Below, piece by piece: positions 43,211 through 52,298 of a stretch of DNA of 62,670 bases (within the stretch, counting starts at the first letter, position 1; each line of letters opens with the position of its first letter). Below the pieces are notes generated by a model. The model ran no database searches. It saw only the letters and a program-made list of their open reading frames with translations, and was not told the origin of the DNA. The stretch covers positions 118,747 to 181,416 of the forward strand of contig DGYW01000058.1 in NCBI GenBank assembly GCA_002396805.1. The letters run 5' to 3'. The DNA is from Firmicutes bacterium UBA4996 (GTDB taxonomy: Bacteria; Bacillota; Limnochordia; Darwinibacteriales; Darwinibacteriaceae). The translations under genes were made by a program, and so were the position numbers.

Positions 43211-44147
43211 GTTTTTCTCTGGATTTGTTGTTGGCATGGGAATCTTTCTATTGGGGTTAAGGCTAATGGGCACCGCCCTAGAGAGTGTCTTAGGCCATCG
43301 CCTCCGTATCCTATTAACGGGTCTTACTGCCACAAAAGGACGGAGTGTAGTGGCAGGCATGCTCGGTACTGTTCTAGTACAAAGCAGTAGTGCTATCGCC
43401 TCCGCCATGGTTATTTTGGTGGACAATGGTGTTCTTTCCATATCCCAGGCGTTTGGTGTAATTTTGGGTGCAAATATTGGCACTACTTTCACCGCACAGA
43501 TCATTGCTTTTCCTTTAGGAGTTGTGGCCTGGCCCCTGTTAGTTGGCGGCTTACTTCTATTTTGTTTGCGGAGGACTCGTTCTGTGGGCCTCGCAGTTTT
43601 TGGACTTGGGGCTCTTTTTTATGGTCTTACCGTGACCACTAGTAGCCTAAGTCCTCTTCTAGAGTACCCTCTGGTGAAACAAACCCTCATCAAGCTAACA
43701 AATACCCCTGCACAAGCCATTCTCGTTGGCATATTGCTGACAGCCCTAGTACAGTCTAGTAGTGCCATAACAGGCTTGGTGGTTAGTCTGGTAAGTCTCA
43801 ATTCACTCTCTCTAGGAGCCGCAGTGGGCTTGGCCTTAGGTAGCAATATTGGGACCGTAGTGACCACATTGATAGCAGGTTTTGGTAGAGAGCGGTCCAG
43901 TAAAGCGACTGCCTATGCCGATCTCTTGTTTAATTTAGGGGGAGTGCTTTTGATTCTACCAGTTTTCCCTCTGTTTTTACGCGCCATCAGCTATACCTCG
44001 ATCTACCCTGCCCGTCAAGTAGCTAATGCTCACACACTCTTTAACGCGATCACAGCCTTACTTGCTGTGCCCTTTTTAGATTATCTTGCGGGAGTAGCAT
44101 GGTGGTGGGCAGGAATACGCAGGGGAAACACGAATAATAAAGGTTGA
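43197..44147 (+). CDS. Na/Pi cotransporter family protein
   Basis: 316 residues with the two inverted repeats of this family: LVQSSSAIASAMVILVDNG with GANIGTT, and LVQSSSAITGLVVSL with GSNIGTVVT. It probably exports or imports phosphate with Na+, though several members have other roles. It lacks the C-terminal PhoU-like domain seen in longer relatives. The ribosome binding site AAGGGGA lies 18 bases away and better fits a five-codon frame (ATG 43186) whose TGA overlaps this ATG. Confidence 0.85.
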   Translation: MKIFLFFSGFVVGMGIFLLGLRLMGTALESVLGHRLRILLTGLTATKGRSVVAGMLGTVLVQSSSAIASAMVILVDNGVLSISQAFGVILGANIGTTFTAQIIAFPLGVVAWPLLVGGLLLFCLRRTRSVGLAVFGLGALFYGLTVTTSSLSPLLEYPLVKQTLIKLTNTPAQAILVGILLTALVQSSSAITGLVVSLVSLNSLSLGAAVGLALGSNIGTVVTTLIAGFGRERSSKATAYADLLFNLGGVLLILPVFPLFLRAISYTSIYPARQVANAHTLFNAITALLAVPFLDYLAGVAWWWAGIRRGNTNNKG

Positions 44148-44166
44148 TCGAAGGGGAGTGTGGTTA

Positions 44167-44988
44167 GTGTCAACTGTTAAAGCTATTTTTCTAGGGGTTA
44201 TCCAAGGTCTAACTGAATTCTTGCCAGTGAGTTCTTCTGGTCATCTGGTTTTGTTTTCTCAATTATTGAAGGTACAAGAACCTTCTTTGGTTTTTGAAGT
44301 AATGGTCCACGTAGGCACTTTAGTTGCGGTCCTAGTGGTCTTTCGCTCAGAAGTGGTGCTTTTAATCTCCTCGTTTTTTAAGCTCGTGAGCAAACCCAAG
44401 CAAGCCAAGCAGTTGGTTCAAACCGATCCAGGTTGTGCTCTATTGTGGGGGTTAATCCTGGCCACCTTACCTGTAGTGTTTGTAGCTTTAGCGTTTAAAG
44501 ATTACATAGAAAATCTGTTTATGAGTAGTCTCTTTGTAGGCTTCATGCTCCTGATTACGGGGACAATTTTATACTTGAGTCAGCGTCATGAGACTGGTGG
44601 GAAAGACCTAGCTAAGCTATCTTCTCTTGATGCTCTACTTGTGGGTGTGGGTCAAGCGGTGGCTGTTTTCCCAGGTATTTCCCGGTCTGGAACAACCATT
44701 GCAGTGGGTCTAACTAGGGGTCTGGATAGAGATAGTGCCGCACGCTTGTCTTTTTTGCTATCCATTCCAGCAATTCTAGGGGCTCTGGTATTTTCGCTCG
44801 ATGATCTATTTGGGGGGGCCACAACCATTGGGACCGGCCCCTTGATAGCAGGATTGTTGGCCTCAGCTGTTACAGGATATTTAGCTATTCATTTGTTGTT
44901 GGATCTCATTAAGAGGGGAAAACTGGTGTGGTTCTCTTATTACACATGGTTTATTGGTACTTTAGTGATTCTCCTCAGTATTCTCTAG
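44167..44988 (+). CDS. uppP: Undecaprenyl-diphosphate phosphatase
   Basis: About 273 residues with seven or eight helices. Both active-site motifs are present: GLTEFLPVSSSGHLVL and VAVFPGISRSGTTIAVGL. It recycles the undecaprenyl carrier for peptidoglycan. GTG 44167 is nine bases after AAGGGGA; GTG 44158 abuts it and is unlikely. Confidence 0.95.
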   Translation: MSTVKAIFLGVIQGLTEFLPVSSSGHLVLFSQLLKVQEPSLVFEVMVHVGTLVAVLVVFRSEVVLLISSFFKLVSKPKQAKQLVQTDPGCALLWGLILATLPVVFVALAFKDYIENLFMSSLFVGFMLLITGTILYLSQRHETGGKDLAKLSSLDALLVGVGQAVAVFPGISRSGTTIAVGLTRGLDRDSAARLSFLLSIPAILGALVFSLDDLFGGATTIGTGPLIAGLLASAVTGYLAIHLLLDLIKRGKLVWFSYYTWFIGTLVILLSIL

Positions 44989-45027
44989 GGTTTTAGGGGC
45001 AGGAAAAAGATTGACAAGGTGGAATTT

Positions 45028-45711
45028 ATGACTATTAAGGATAATTTGGAACATGTACAGCAGAGAATTAGACAAGCTACCTTGCGTAGCGGGCGTGACG
45101 AATCGGCTGTACAATTAGTAGGTGTTACGAAGTTTGCTAACGATGACGCGGTTCAAGAACTATTGGATGCCGGGTTATGTGTCTTTGGAGAAAATCGGAT
45201 TCAAAATGCAACCAAGCGTCTTGAAAGGTTTCCTGATGCTAACTGGCATTTCATCGGTAGTTTGCAGACTAATAAGGTTCGTTATTGCGAGCAGTTTGAA
45301 CTAATTCATTCTTTAGATCGTTGGAGTTTGGCACGGGCTTTAAATGCTCGTGCAGATCATTGGGGCAAAGTTCAAGATGTGTTAATCCAGGTAAATGTCT
45401 CGGGAGAAGAGAGCAAGAGCGGCTTAGATCCCAGCGAAGTAAAGAGCTTTGCAGAGAAGGTGTTGCAGAAGTGTCCCCTTGTGAAGGTTCGGGGTTTAAT
45501 GACAATGGCCCCGTTTATTGAAGCGGAGAAAACTCGCCCCATCTTTCGGAAGACGAAGCAGCTGTATGACAGTCTACAGCAAGAACTTGGAGTGACTTGG
45601 GACACTTTATCTATGGGCATGACGAATGACTTTGAAGTAGCTATTGAAGAAGGAGCCACGTTGGTACGCATCGGATCGGCCCTGTTTGCGAAGGAGGATG
45701 AGGATGAGTGA
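45028..45711 (+). CDS. yggS: YggS family PLP homeostasis protein
   Basis: A 227-residue fold-type III PLP-binding protein: VGVTKFA (PLP Lys), GENRIQNATKR, WHFIGSLQTNK, and SMGMTNDFEVAIEEGATLVRIGSALF. It balances free pyridoxal phosphate and some amino acids. ATG 45028 follows AAGGTGG. It heads the yggS-sepF-yggT-ylmH-divIVA group. Confidence 0.94.
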   Translation: MTIKDNLEHVQQRIRQATLRSGRDESAVQLVGVTKFANDDAVQELLDAGLCVFGENRIQNATKRLERFPDANWHFIGSLQTNKVRYCEQFELIHSLDRWSLARALNARADHWGKVQDVLIQVNVSGEESKSGLDPSEVKSFAEKVLQKCPLVKVRGLMTMAPFIEAEKTRPIFRKTKQLYDSLQQELGVTWDTLSMGMTNDFEVAIEEGATLVRIGSALFAKEDEDE

Positions 45712-46183
45712 CTTTGTAGACAAGTTAAAAGTTCTACTGGGGGTCAAAGAGGATTACACAGATGATGAGCAATCGGTAATACTGCAGCACTCCGTGGAAG
45801 ATGATGTAGTACCCTTGCGTCGTGAACGCTCGAAAAAACAAGGGGGAGAACCCCGCCCAACAGCAAAGCCTAACTTGGTGGGCTTAGCGGGGGGACAGAC
45901 GGGACAGAGTAAGATGTATATTGTGGAACCGAGAGCCTTCGAAGATGTGAAATCTTATGTGCAGCATCTGAAGAATCGTAAGTCTTTAATTATGCGTCTG
46001 CACCTGGTAAACAAAGGAGAGGCGCAGCGCATAGTGGATTTCATGAGCGGTACAACACATGCTTTAGATGGAAATATGCGGAAGTTAGGTGAGACGATTT
46101 TTTGCTTTACTCCGCCGTCAGTTGTAATTGAAGGTGATTTGGAGGCGGACTTTTTTGAGATGATTAAGAATGAAGGTGACTAG
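45704..46183 (+). CDS. sepF: Cell division protein SepF
   Basis: 159 residues: an N-terminal amphipathic membrane-targeting helix (MSDFVDKLKVLLGV), a variable linker and the C-terminal SepF domain (YIVEPRAFEDVKSYVQHLKN, then RIVDFMSGTTHALDGNM). It tethers FtsZ to the membrane. The start overlaps yggS by eight bases. Confidence 0.95.
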   Translation: MSDFVDKLKVLLGVKEDYTDDEQSVILQHSVEDDVVPLRRERSKKQGGEPRPTAKPNLVGLAGGQTGQSKMYIVEPRAFEDVKSYVQHLKNRKSLIMRLHLVNKGEAQRIVDFMSGTTHALDGNMRKLGETIFCFTPPSVVIEGDLEADFFEMIKNEGD

Positions 46184-46456
46184 GTGCTGATCATAAACAT
46201 CGTTGATATTCTCTTTCAAGCGTACTGGTGGATGTTGATGGCAAGATTTCTGATCACTTGGCTACCTAACGTAAATTTCGGTCATCCCATTATTCAATTC
46301 TTGTACAGGGTGACAGATCCTGTGGTGAAGCCGTTTGAGGGCATTATCCCCCCCTACGGGAGTGTGGATTTTTCGCCTCTAATCCTTTTTTTAGTGTTGC
46401 GTTTAATGTATCCTCTAGTGCGTACGCTGTTGGTCCAGCTTTTGTTGCTGTTCTAG
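46184..46456 (+). CDS. YggT family membrane protein
   Basis: 90 residues with two membrane segments and the family motif NFGHPIIQFLYRVTDPVVKPFEGIIPP split across a loop. Linked to division and osmotic stress. GTG start directly after the sepF stop. Confidence 0.92.
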   Translation: MLIINIVDILFQAYWWMLMARFLITWLPNVNFGHPIIQFLYRVTDPVVKPFEGIIPPYGSVDFSPLILFLVLRLMYPLVRTLLVQLLLLF

Positions 46457-46475
46457 AGAAAGGGCGGAGAATTAC

Positions 46476-47261
46476 TTGAACAAAGAACAACTTTTAGGGC
46501 ATCTGCGGGGTGAGAGTGAGGCGGTGATTGGTAGCCATGTGCTAGATTTGGCTCGGATCGCTTGGGAAACCAACCGTCCTCAAACCACAGACTTTTATGA
46601 TCCCTATGAGCGAAAGGTTGCCCAAAGTGTCCTTGGTGGTATCCCCGAGGTGGGAGTAATTTACCAAGGAGGCTATAAACAGGCCGAACGGGCCCGCTTA
46701 GTTATTTATCCTCAGTTTTACTTAATGGAAACCATAGCATCATCCATACGTGTCTTGGAAGCTCAAGGCAATTTTTCCTTTCAAGAAATTGGCCATGGAG
46801 ATTATTTGGGCTCGATTCTAGGCACTGGTCTAAAACGGTCTAAGATTGGAGATCTGATTATTCTTCAAAATGGTTGTCAGGCGGTGGTCGCGACTGAAGT
46901 GGCCGACTATCTCTTGAGTAACTGGACCCAAGTGCATCGCGTGTCGATTACCCTTAAGGAAATCGATGAAGAACAATTGGCTGTAGAACCTGAACGAATA
47001 AAGGAGATCAAGACAACCGTTGCTTCTTTGCGTCTAGATGCTGTCGCTGCTGAAGGGTACAGTACTTCTCGATCCAAAATGGTCCGGGAGATCAAGGCAG
47101 AAAAAGTTAAATTAAACTGGAAGCCCGTGAACAATCCAGCCCTCACTATTTCTCAGGGGGATGTACTTTCTATTCGCGGACGGGGGCGGGTCCTAGTTTC
47201 TGAAGTGGGAGGTACGACTCGTAAAGGTCGTACTAGTATAGTCTTACATCGCTATTTTTAA
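46476..47261 (+). CDS. ylmH: YlmH family S4-domain RNA-binding protein
   Basis: 261 residues with a C-terminal S4 domain (RLDAVAAEGYSTSRSKMVREI, VLSIRGRGRVLV). YlmH acts in ribosome quality control and lies upstream of divIVA in most Bacillota. TTG start at 46476 after AGGGCGGAG. Confidence 0.92.
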   Translation: MNKEQLLGHLRGESEAVIGSHVLDLARIAWETNRPQTTDFYDPYERKVAQSVLGGIPEVGVIYQGGYKQAERARLVIYPQFYLMETIASSIRVLEAQGNFSFQEIGHGDYLGSILGTGLKRSKIGDLIILQNGCQAVVATEVADYLLSNWTQVHRVSITLKEIDEEQLAVEPERIKEIKTTVASLRLDAVAAEGYSTSRSKMVREIKAEKVKLNWKPVNNPALTISQGDVLSIRGRGRVLVSEVGGTTRKGRTSIVLHRYF

Positions 47262-47274
47262 GGAGGTGGCTACC

Positions 47275-47823
47275 TTGCTAAAGCCCATGGATATTCATAA
47301 TGTGGAGTTCAAGCGTTCCTTTAAAGGCTATAATCCTGAAGAAGTGGATGATTATCTAGCCTCCATAGTCAGTAAGTACGAAACTGTTTATCAGGAGAAT
47401 CGTCGACTGCACGAAGAGCTCAAGGTACTACAGGAGGAAATGGAGGGGAAGGTACATCAAGAACAGGATGTTTTGGACCTCATTTCTCTCACAAAACAGA
47501 CTGTGCAAGAATTGAAGAACATGGCCAATCAAGAATCAGCCAGCGTGGTTCAAGCGGCTGAAGCGGAGGCTGAAAGAATTATTAGTGAAGCCCGCCTAGA
47601 AGCTCAGCGTTTGTTGTCCGATGCCGAAGAGCGACTGGCTAAGGCCCAAAGGGCGGAACAACAATTGCGAGAAAGAATCCGTCTGACTATGGAGTCTATT
47701 TGGAGTTCGCTTACTACTACCGCCGAAGAGTTCAAGATCACCGAGGCCACTCGACCATATCGAGAGATAGTACCTGCTTCCATCGAAGCGGATGATAAAG
47801 AAGCGCAGTTGACTTCTGACTAG
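47275..47823 (+). CDS. divIVA: DivIVA family polar/septal scaffold
   Basis: About 182 residues: the N-terminal lipid-binding domain (DIHNVEFKRSFKGYNPEEVDDYL) and a long coiled coil (about 30-145). It marks curved membrane at poles and septa. I chose TTG 47275, eight bases after AGGAGG; GTG 47266 overlaps that site. Confidence 0.93.
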   Translation: MLKPMDIHNVEFKRSFKGYNPEEVDDYLASIVSKYETVYQENRRLHEELKVLQEEMEGKVHQEQDVLDLISLTKQTVQELKNMANQESASVVQAAEAEAERIISEARLEAQRLLSDAEERLAKAQRAEQQLRERIRLTMESIWSSLTTTAEEFKITEATRPYREIVPASIEADDKEAQLTSD

Positions 47824-47838
47824 GGGTTAGGGTATAAT
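47809..47838 (+). promoter_or_regulatory. Sigma-A-like promoter for ileS
   Basis: TTGACT at 47809-47814 (inside the last divIVA codons) and a perfect TATAAT at 47833-47838, 18 bases apart, placed right before the T-box leader. Confidence 0.75.
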
Positions 47839-47844
47839 GGCCAT

Positions 47845-48081
47845 AATATTGAAAAGACGATGAATAGGAGAGTACTGACTAAGATTGGGTACAGAGAGTC
47901 TGGTGAGCTGAAAACAGACCCCATGAATAGTTGAGGAAAATCACCTAGGAGTTGCTAGTCCGAATTTTAGTAAGCTAAGCCGGTGGTTACGTTAAAACCA
48001 GAAAGTGGAGGCATTGCTACAATGCCTTAACTAGGGTGGTACCGCGGGTTTCTCGTCCCTTTTTGGGGGGCGAGTTTTTTT
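47845..48081 (+). promoter_or_regulatory. T-box leader controlling ileS
   Basis: The T-box core AGGGTGGTACCGCGG lies at 48033-48047, followed by a terminator (CTCGTCCC at 48052-48059 with GGGGGCGAG ending at 48074, then seven T). The T-box variable base is U, which fits the A73 discriminator of tRNA-Ile. An upstream GAAAATCACC places a possible Ile (ATC) specifier at 47940-47942. Uncharged tRNA-Ile would stabilise the antiterminator and raise ileS expression. Confidence 0.93.
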
Positions 48082-48110
48082 ATGGAAAATAATTGGAGGA
48101 GTTGTTAGCC

Positions 48111-50891
48111 TTGGAAAAGGGTTCAGTGTATCAAAAAACACTACAGTTGCCGGTCACAGAATTTCCCATGCGGGGCAATTTGCCCACGCGGGAACCTCAA
48201 ATGTTAGCTCAGTGGGATCAAGAGGATTATTACGGCCAGCTGCAAAAGTTGGGCCAGGAGCAAAATAGACCCACATTTATTCTCCATGATGGTCCTCCTT
48301 ATGCCAATGGTGATATTCACATTGGGACTGCACTAAACAAGATTCTTAAAGATATTGTGATCCGTTCTCGGGCTTTAGCTGGCTATCGGGTGCCTTATGT
48401 ACCTGGGTGGGATACCCACGGCTTGCCCATCGAGCTCCATGTTGTCAGGGAGTTAGGTCAACGGCGAGAAGGTATGCCTGTTGACGTGTTGAGAGAGCAT
48501 TGTGCTAAGTACGCCTTAGAACAACTGGATATTCAGCGCCAGCAGTTTCGCCGTCTAGGAGTGTGGGGTGATTGGGAGTCGCCCTACGTGACCTTAGATC
48601 CCGAGTATGAAGCCATTCAGATTGAAGTCTTTGGCGAAATGGCTGAAAAGGGTTATGTGTATAAGGCACTCAAACCTGTCTACTGGTGTGCTGATTGTCA
48701 AACAGCTTTAGCCGAGGCGGAGATTGAATACGCAGATCATCGCTCGCCTAGTATCTTCGTGCGTTTCCCTGTAAAAGATGGTAAGGGAGTACTAAGCGAA
48801 CAGGACACTTACTTCGTAATCTGGACCACCACACCTTGGACCATTCCCGCCAACTTGGGAATTGCCTTACATCCTTATTACGATTACGTTTTGGTTCAGA
48901 CTGAGCGAGGGAGACTGATTCTAGCTAAAGAGTTAGCTGACAATGTGCTCCAAGAGCTAGCCCTTACTAATCAGGGAATCCTTGGCGAATTTAAGGGTAG
49001 TCAGTTGGAAGGTATTATCTGTTCCCATCCCCTTATGAACAGGGATTCGCTGGTGATTCTAGGTGATCACGTAACTCTAGAAGCAGGTACCGGGTGCGTT
49101 CATACTGCCCCAGGACACGGCCATGAAGACTATATCGTCGGTTTGCAATATGGCTTATCGATCTTATCACCTGTAGATGCCCAAGGTCGTTTTACTGATG
49201 AAGCAGGTCCCTACGCCGGACTCACTCTTGATGAGGGTAACAAGGCAGTGGTTCAGGATTTAGAAACCAATGGTGCTCTACTGAAGATGGACTTCGTGGA
49301 TCACTCCTATCCCCATTGTTGGCGTTGTAAGGAGCCGGTGATTTATCGTGCTACGGATCAATGGTTTGTATCTATTGACGGGTTTAGGACAGGTATGCTC
49401 ACAGCTATTAACGATGTCCAGTGGATTCCCAGTTGGGGTATTGATCGTATTGGTGGTATGATCGCAGATCGTGGTGATTGGTGCATTTCTCGTCAAAGAG
49501 TATGGGGTGTGCCTATCCCGGTTTTATATTGTGATTGCGGAGAGAATATTATCGCTCCAGAGACTATTAAGCACATTGCGGAAGTATTCCGGGTGGAGGG
49601 CTCTAATGCTTGGTACAGTAAGTCTGCTCAGGAACTGTTACCACAGGGTTACAGTTGCCCAGCTTGCGGTGGAAAATCCTTCCGCAAAGAGACCGATACC
49701 ATGGATGTCTGGTTTGACTCGGGCGTGTCCCATCAGGCAGTCTTGACTAGTCGCCCAGAACTCTCTTGGCCAGCGGATCTTTATCTGGAGGGTAGTGACC
49801 AACATCGGGGTTGGTTCCAATCTTCACTATCAACATCGGTGGCCACCACTGGGACAGCACCCTATAAGGCTGTGCTTACTCACGGTATGGTTGTGGATGG
49901 AGAAGGTAAGAAGATGTCCAAGTCCATTGGCAATGTAGTAGCACCCGAAGAAGTTTGGAAGAAATATGGTGCGGATGTGCTCCGTCTATGGGTGTCCTCA
50001 GCAGAATTTCGCGGCGATATCAGAATTTCTGACGATATTCTGAAGCAACTTTCCGAGGCCTATCGACGGATTCGAAATACTGCTCGCTTCATTTTGGGCA
50101 ATCTCCACGACTTTGAGCCAGATCGTCATGCTGTTCCCTACGAGGAAATGGAAGAACTTGATCGCTGGGCCCTAATGAAACTCGCTAAATTAAGCGATCG
50201 CATGCGTAAGGCCTATGAGAAGTATGATTTCCACCTTGCTTACTATGCGGTTCATCAGTTTTGCTCAGTAGATTTAGGTGGCTTTTACTTGGATGTGCTA
50301 AAGGATCGCTTGTATTGTGATAAACCTAATGGTCGTGAACGGCGTTCGGCACAAACCGCGTTCACAGTGATCATTAAGGAGCTTGCTCAGTTGATAGCTC
50401 CAATTTTGGTTTTTACTTCTGAGGAAATCTGGCAACATCTGCCTGAACAGACTAGGTGTGAAAAGAGCGTGCACTTTAGTACATGGCAAGAAATGCCTCA
50501 AGAGTATCGAGATCCACAATTAGAACAACGCTGGGATGAGTTTTTAGAACTGCGCAGAGTAGTCTCTAAATCCCTTGAGTTGGCCAGAGCCGACAAGGTC
50601 ATTGGAGCGGCTAACGAAGCCCAGGTGGTCATCTATGCCAATGAGCAAATGCGAGCGATTTTAGATGCATTCTCCGCTGATCTACGCTTGTTGTTCATCG
50701 TATCTAGTGTGGAAGTGCTTCCCTTTGACGAGGGGCAAGGGGCCCTCTATGGCGAAGAAGGTATCGCTGTTGATGTCCAACGCGCCACCGGAGAAAAGTG
50801 TGAGAGATGTTGGAAATACTTTTCAGAAATGAGTTCTGATCCGGAGCATACCCAGATTTGCCAGCGTTGTCTTGACGCCATTCAAAGCTAG
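48111..50891 (+). CDS. ileS: Isoleucyl-tRNA synthetase
   Basis: A 926-residue class Ia synthetase: HIGH-type motif PPYANGDIHIGTALNK, editing domain with the TTPWTIPANLG strand, KMSKS motif (GEGKKMSKSIGNVV), and a C-terminal zinc finger (CERCW, CQRC). TTG 48111 is ten bases after GGAGGA; two earlier TTG codons are less well placed. Confidence 0.96.
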   Translation: MEKGSVYQKTLQLPVTEFPMRGNLPTREPQMLAQWDQEDYYGQLQKLGQEQNRPTFILHDGPPYANGDIHIGTALNKILKDIVIRSRALAGYRVPYVPGWDTHGLPIELHVVRELGQRREGMPVDVLREHCAKYALEQLDIQRQQFRRLGVWGDWESPYVTLDPEYEAIQIEVFGEMAEKGYVYKALKPVYWCADCQTALAEAEIEYADHRSPSIFVRFPVKDGKGVLSEQDTYFVIWTTTPWTIPANLGIALHPYYDYVLVQTERGRLILAKELADNVLQELALTNQGILGEFKGSQLEGIICSHPLMNRDSLVILGDHVTLEAGTGCVHTAPGHGHEDYIVGLQYGLSILSPVDAQGRFTDEAGPYAGLTLDEGNKAVVQDLETNGALLKMDFVDHSYPHCWRCKEPVIYRATDQWFVSIDGFRTGMLTAINDVQWIPSWGIDRIGGMIADRGDWCISRQRVWGVPIPVLYCDCGENIIAPETIKHIAEVFRVEGSNAWYSKSAQELLPQGYSCPACGGKSFRKETDTMDVWFDSGVSHQAVLTSRPELSWPADLYLEGSDQHRGWFQSSLSTSVATTGTAPYKAVLTHGMVVDGEGKKMSKSIGNVVAPEEVWKKYGADVLRLWVSSAEFRGDIRISDDILKQLSEAYRRIRNTARFILGNLHDFEPDRHAVPYEEMEELDRWALMKLAKLSDRMRKAYEKYDFHLAYYAVHQFCSVDLGGFYLDVLKDRLYCDKPNGRERRSAQTAFTVIIKELAQLIAPILVFTSEEIWQHLPEQTRCEKSVHFSTWQEMPQEYRDPQLEQRWDEFLELRRVVSKSLELARADKVIGAANEAQVVIYANEQMRAILDAFSADLRLLFIVSSVEVLPFDEGQGALYGEEGIAVDVQRATGEKCERCWKYFSEMSSDPEHTQICQRCLDAIQS

Positions 50892-50901
50892 CTCATAAGC
50901 A

Positions 50902-50937
50902 AACCCCCAATCGTAGCGAATACGAGAGGGGGTTTTG
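50902..50937 (+). terminator. Intrinsic terminator after ileS
   Basis: AAACCCCC (50902-50909) pairs with GGGGGTTT (50929-50936), with an inner TCGTA/TACGA helix and a short loop; four T overlap the stem end. Confidence 0.8.
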
Positions 50938-50962
50938 CATACTCTAAAGGAAGAAGGGGCGT

Positions 50963-51277
50963 ATGACTATGGCGAACAAGATCAGCTCTGGCTTGGTGCA
51001 AAACCTTCTACAGAAACTTGAAGAACTAAACGAATCTCTGGAAAAAGCCAGCATCGCAGAATATATCGAATTATACCGAAAACCTAGGCGATTGCTCTAT
51101 CTCAATTTCCTAGCTGGAATAGTCCGTGGTTTTGGGATCGCCATTGGTTTTACTGTAGTAGGGGCCTTTTTTCTCTATGGCTTGGGAAAAATCGCCTCTC
51201 TCAATCTGCCGGTAGTTGGGGAATTTGTTGCCGAGATCACCCGCATTGTCCAAAACGAGTTGGCCCGGAGGCCTTAG
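50963..51277 (+). CDS. DUF5665 small membrane protein
   Basis: 104 residues: a charged N-terminal helix, then YRKPRRLLYLNFLAGIVRG and two hydrophobic helices (about 45-70 and 71-90). The DUF5665 family recurs in this neighbourhood of Clostridia. No function is known. ATG 50963 or 50969. Confidence 0.75.
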   Translation: MTMANKISSGLVQNLLQKLEELNESLEKASIAEYIELYRKPRRLLYLNFLAGIVRGFGIAIGFTVVGAFFLYGLGKIASLNLPVVGEFVAEITRIVQNELARRP

Positions 51278-51286
51278 GAGGCAAAT

Positions 51287-51784
51287 ATGAGGAAACAACG
51301 CATTAACCAGTTGGAGCAGATGTTAGCGGAAGAAAAAGAGAAGCTCTTGGAGGTGGAGGCTAGTTTAGCTGGTGTAGGTGGTCTAGGTCAACCCATGGAT
51401 GTAGCCGATACTGAGCTTTCTGCTTATGACAATCATCCTGGAGATTATGGCTCGCAAATGTACGAGCGTAGTAAGGACTTTGGTCTACTACAAATTACAA
51501 GGGAGCACATTGCCGAGATTGAAGAGGCCCAAAAGGCCATAAGGGAGGGGAGCTACGGCTATTGTCGCAATTGTGGGCTTCCCATTCCTGAACCACGATT
51601 ACATGCCCTTCCTCGCACCTTGTTATGTGTGCAGTGTAAACGGGAGCAAGAGGATCGGGATCTTAATGATCGTCCCGTTGAAGAGGAGGTGATGTATCCC
51701 CCCTTCGGAGGTAGTCTGGATAGGGAAGACGCTTGGGAGGCAGTAGCTCGCTATGGGACTTCTAGTTATGTGGATAAAGATTAG
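51287..51784 (+). CDS. yteA: TraR/DksA C4 zinc-finger protein (YteA-like, sporulation-linked)
   Basis: 165 residues: an N-terminal coiled coil, the YteA signature AYDNHPGDYGSQMYERSKD and a zinc finger CRNCGLPIPEPRLHALP...CVQCK near residue 97-115. Relatives are common in spore formers, sometimes under sporulation control. AGGAGGC precedes the ATG. Confidence 0.88.
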   Translation: MRKQRINQLEQMLAEEKEKLLEVEASLAGVGGLGQPMDVADTELSAYDNHPGDYGSQMYERSKDFGLLQITREHIAEIEEAQKAIREGSYGYCRNCGLPIPEPRLHALPRTLLCVQCKREQEDRDLNDRPVEEEVMYPPFGGSLDREDAWEAVARYGTSSYVDKD

Positions 51785-51845
51785 GGTAGGCAGGGAAATT
51801 CTTTCCAACGCAGAATTAAGGAGAGATAGAACGTAGGAAGGAGCC

Positions 51846-52298
51846 ATGCTGTTGAACTATGTGCTTTTAGCTGGCTTTATCTTGATTTGCGATCGCCTGT
51901 CGAAGTTCTTGGTCATGAATAGGATGATAGAAGGAGAGAGTATTCCTATCATACCATCCTTTCTCTATCTAACCTATGTCCGCAACCAAGGGGCGGCCTT
52001 TGGTTTTCTGCAGGGTCAGGTAATATTTCTTTCGGCTATTGCCGTTGTGTGTCTTTTATTCATTTTGACCCAATGGAAAAAGATCATGGAAAGAGGTCCC
52101 TTTGTAAGGTGGGGTGTAGTAATAAGCTTAGTTGGGGCCATTGGCAATCTCATCGATCGTCTCCGCTGGGGAGCGGTTATTGACTTTGTGGATGTGATAA
52201 TTTTTCCCCCGATTTTTAATATTGCTGATGTGGCCATAGTGTTCGGGGTGGCACTCCTTTTTTGGGAGGTTTTAGTTAATGACCGCAAGGCCAGCTAA
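51846..52298 (+). CDS. lspA: Lipoprotein signal peptidase (signal peptidase II)
   Basis: 150 residues with four helices and both active-site Asp motifs: VRNQGAAFGFLQ, GNLIDRLRWGAVIDFVDV and FNIADVAIVFGV. It cleaves prolipoprotein signal peptides. Overlaps rluD by 20 bases. Confidence 0.95.
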   Translation: MLLNYVLLAGFILICDRLSKFLVMNRMIEGESIPIIPSFLYLTYVRNQGAAFGFLQGQVIFLSAIAVVCLLFILTQWKKIMERGPFVRWGVVISLVGAIGNLIDRLRWGAVIDFVDVIIFPPIFNIADVAIVFGVALLFWEVLVNDRKAS

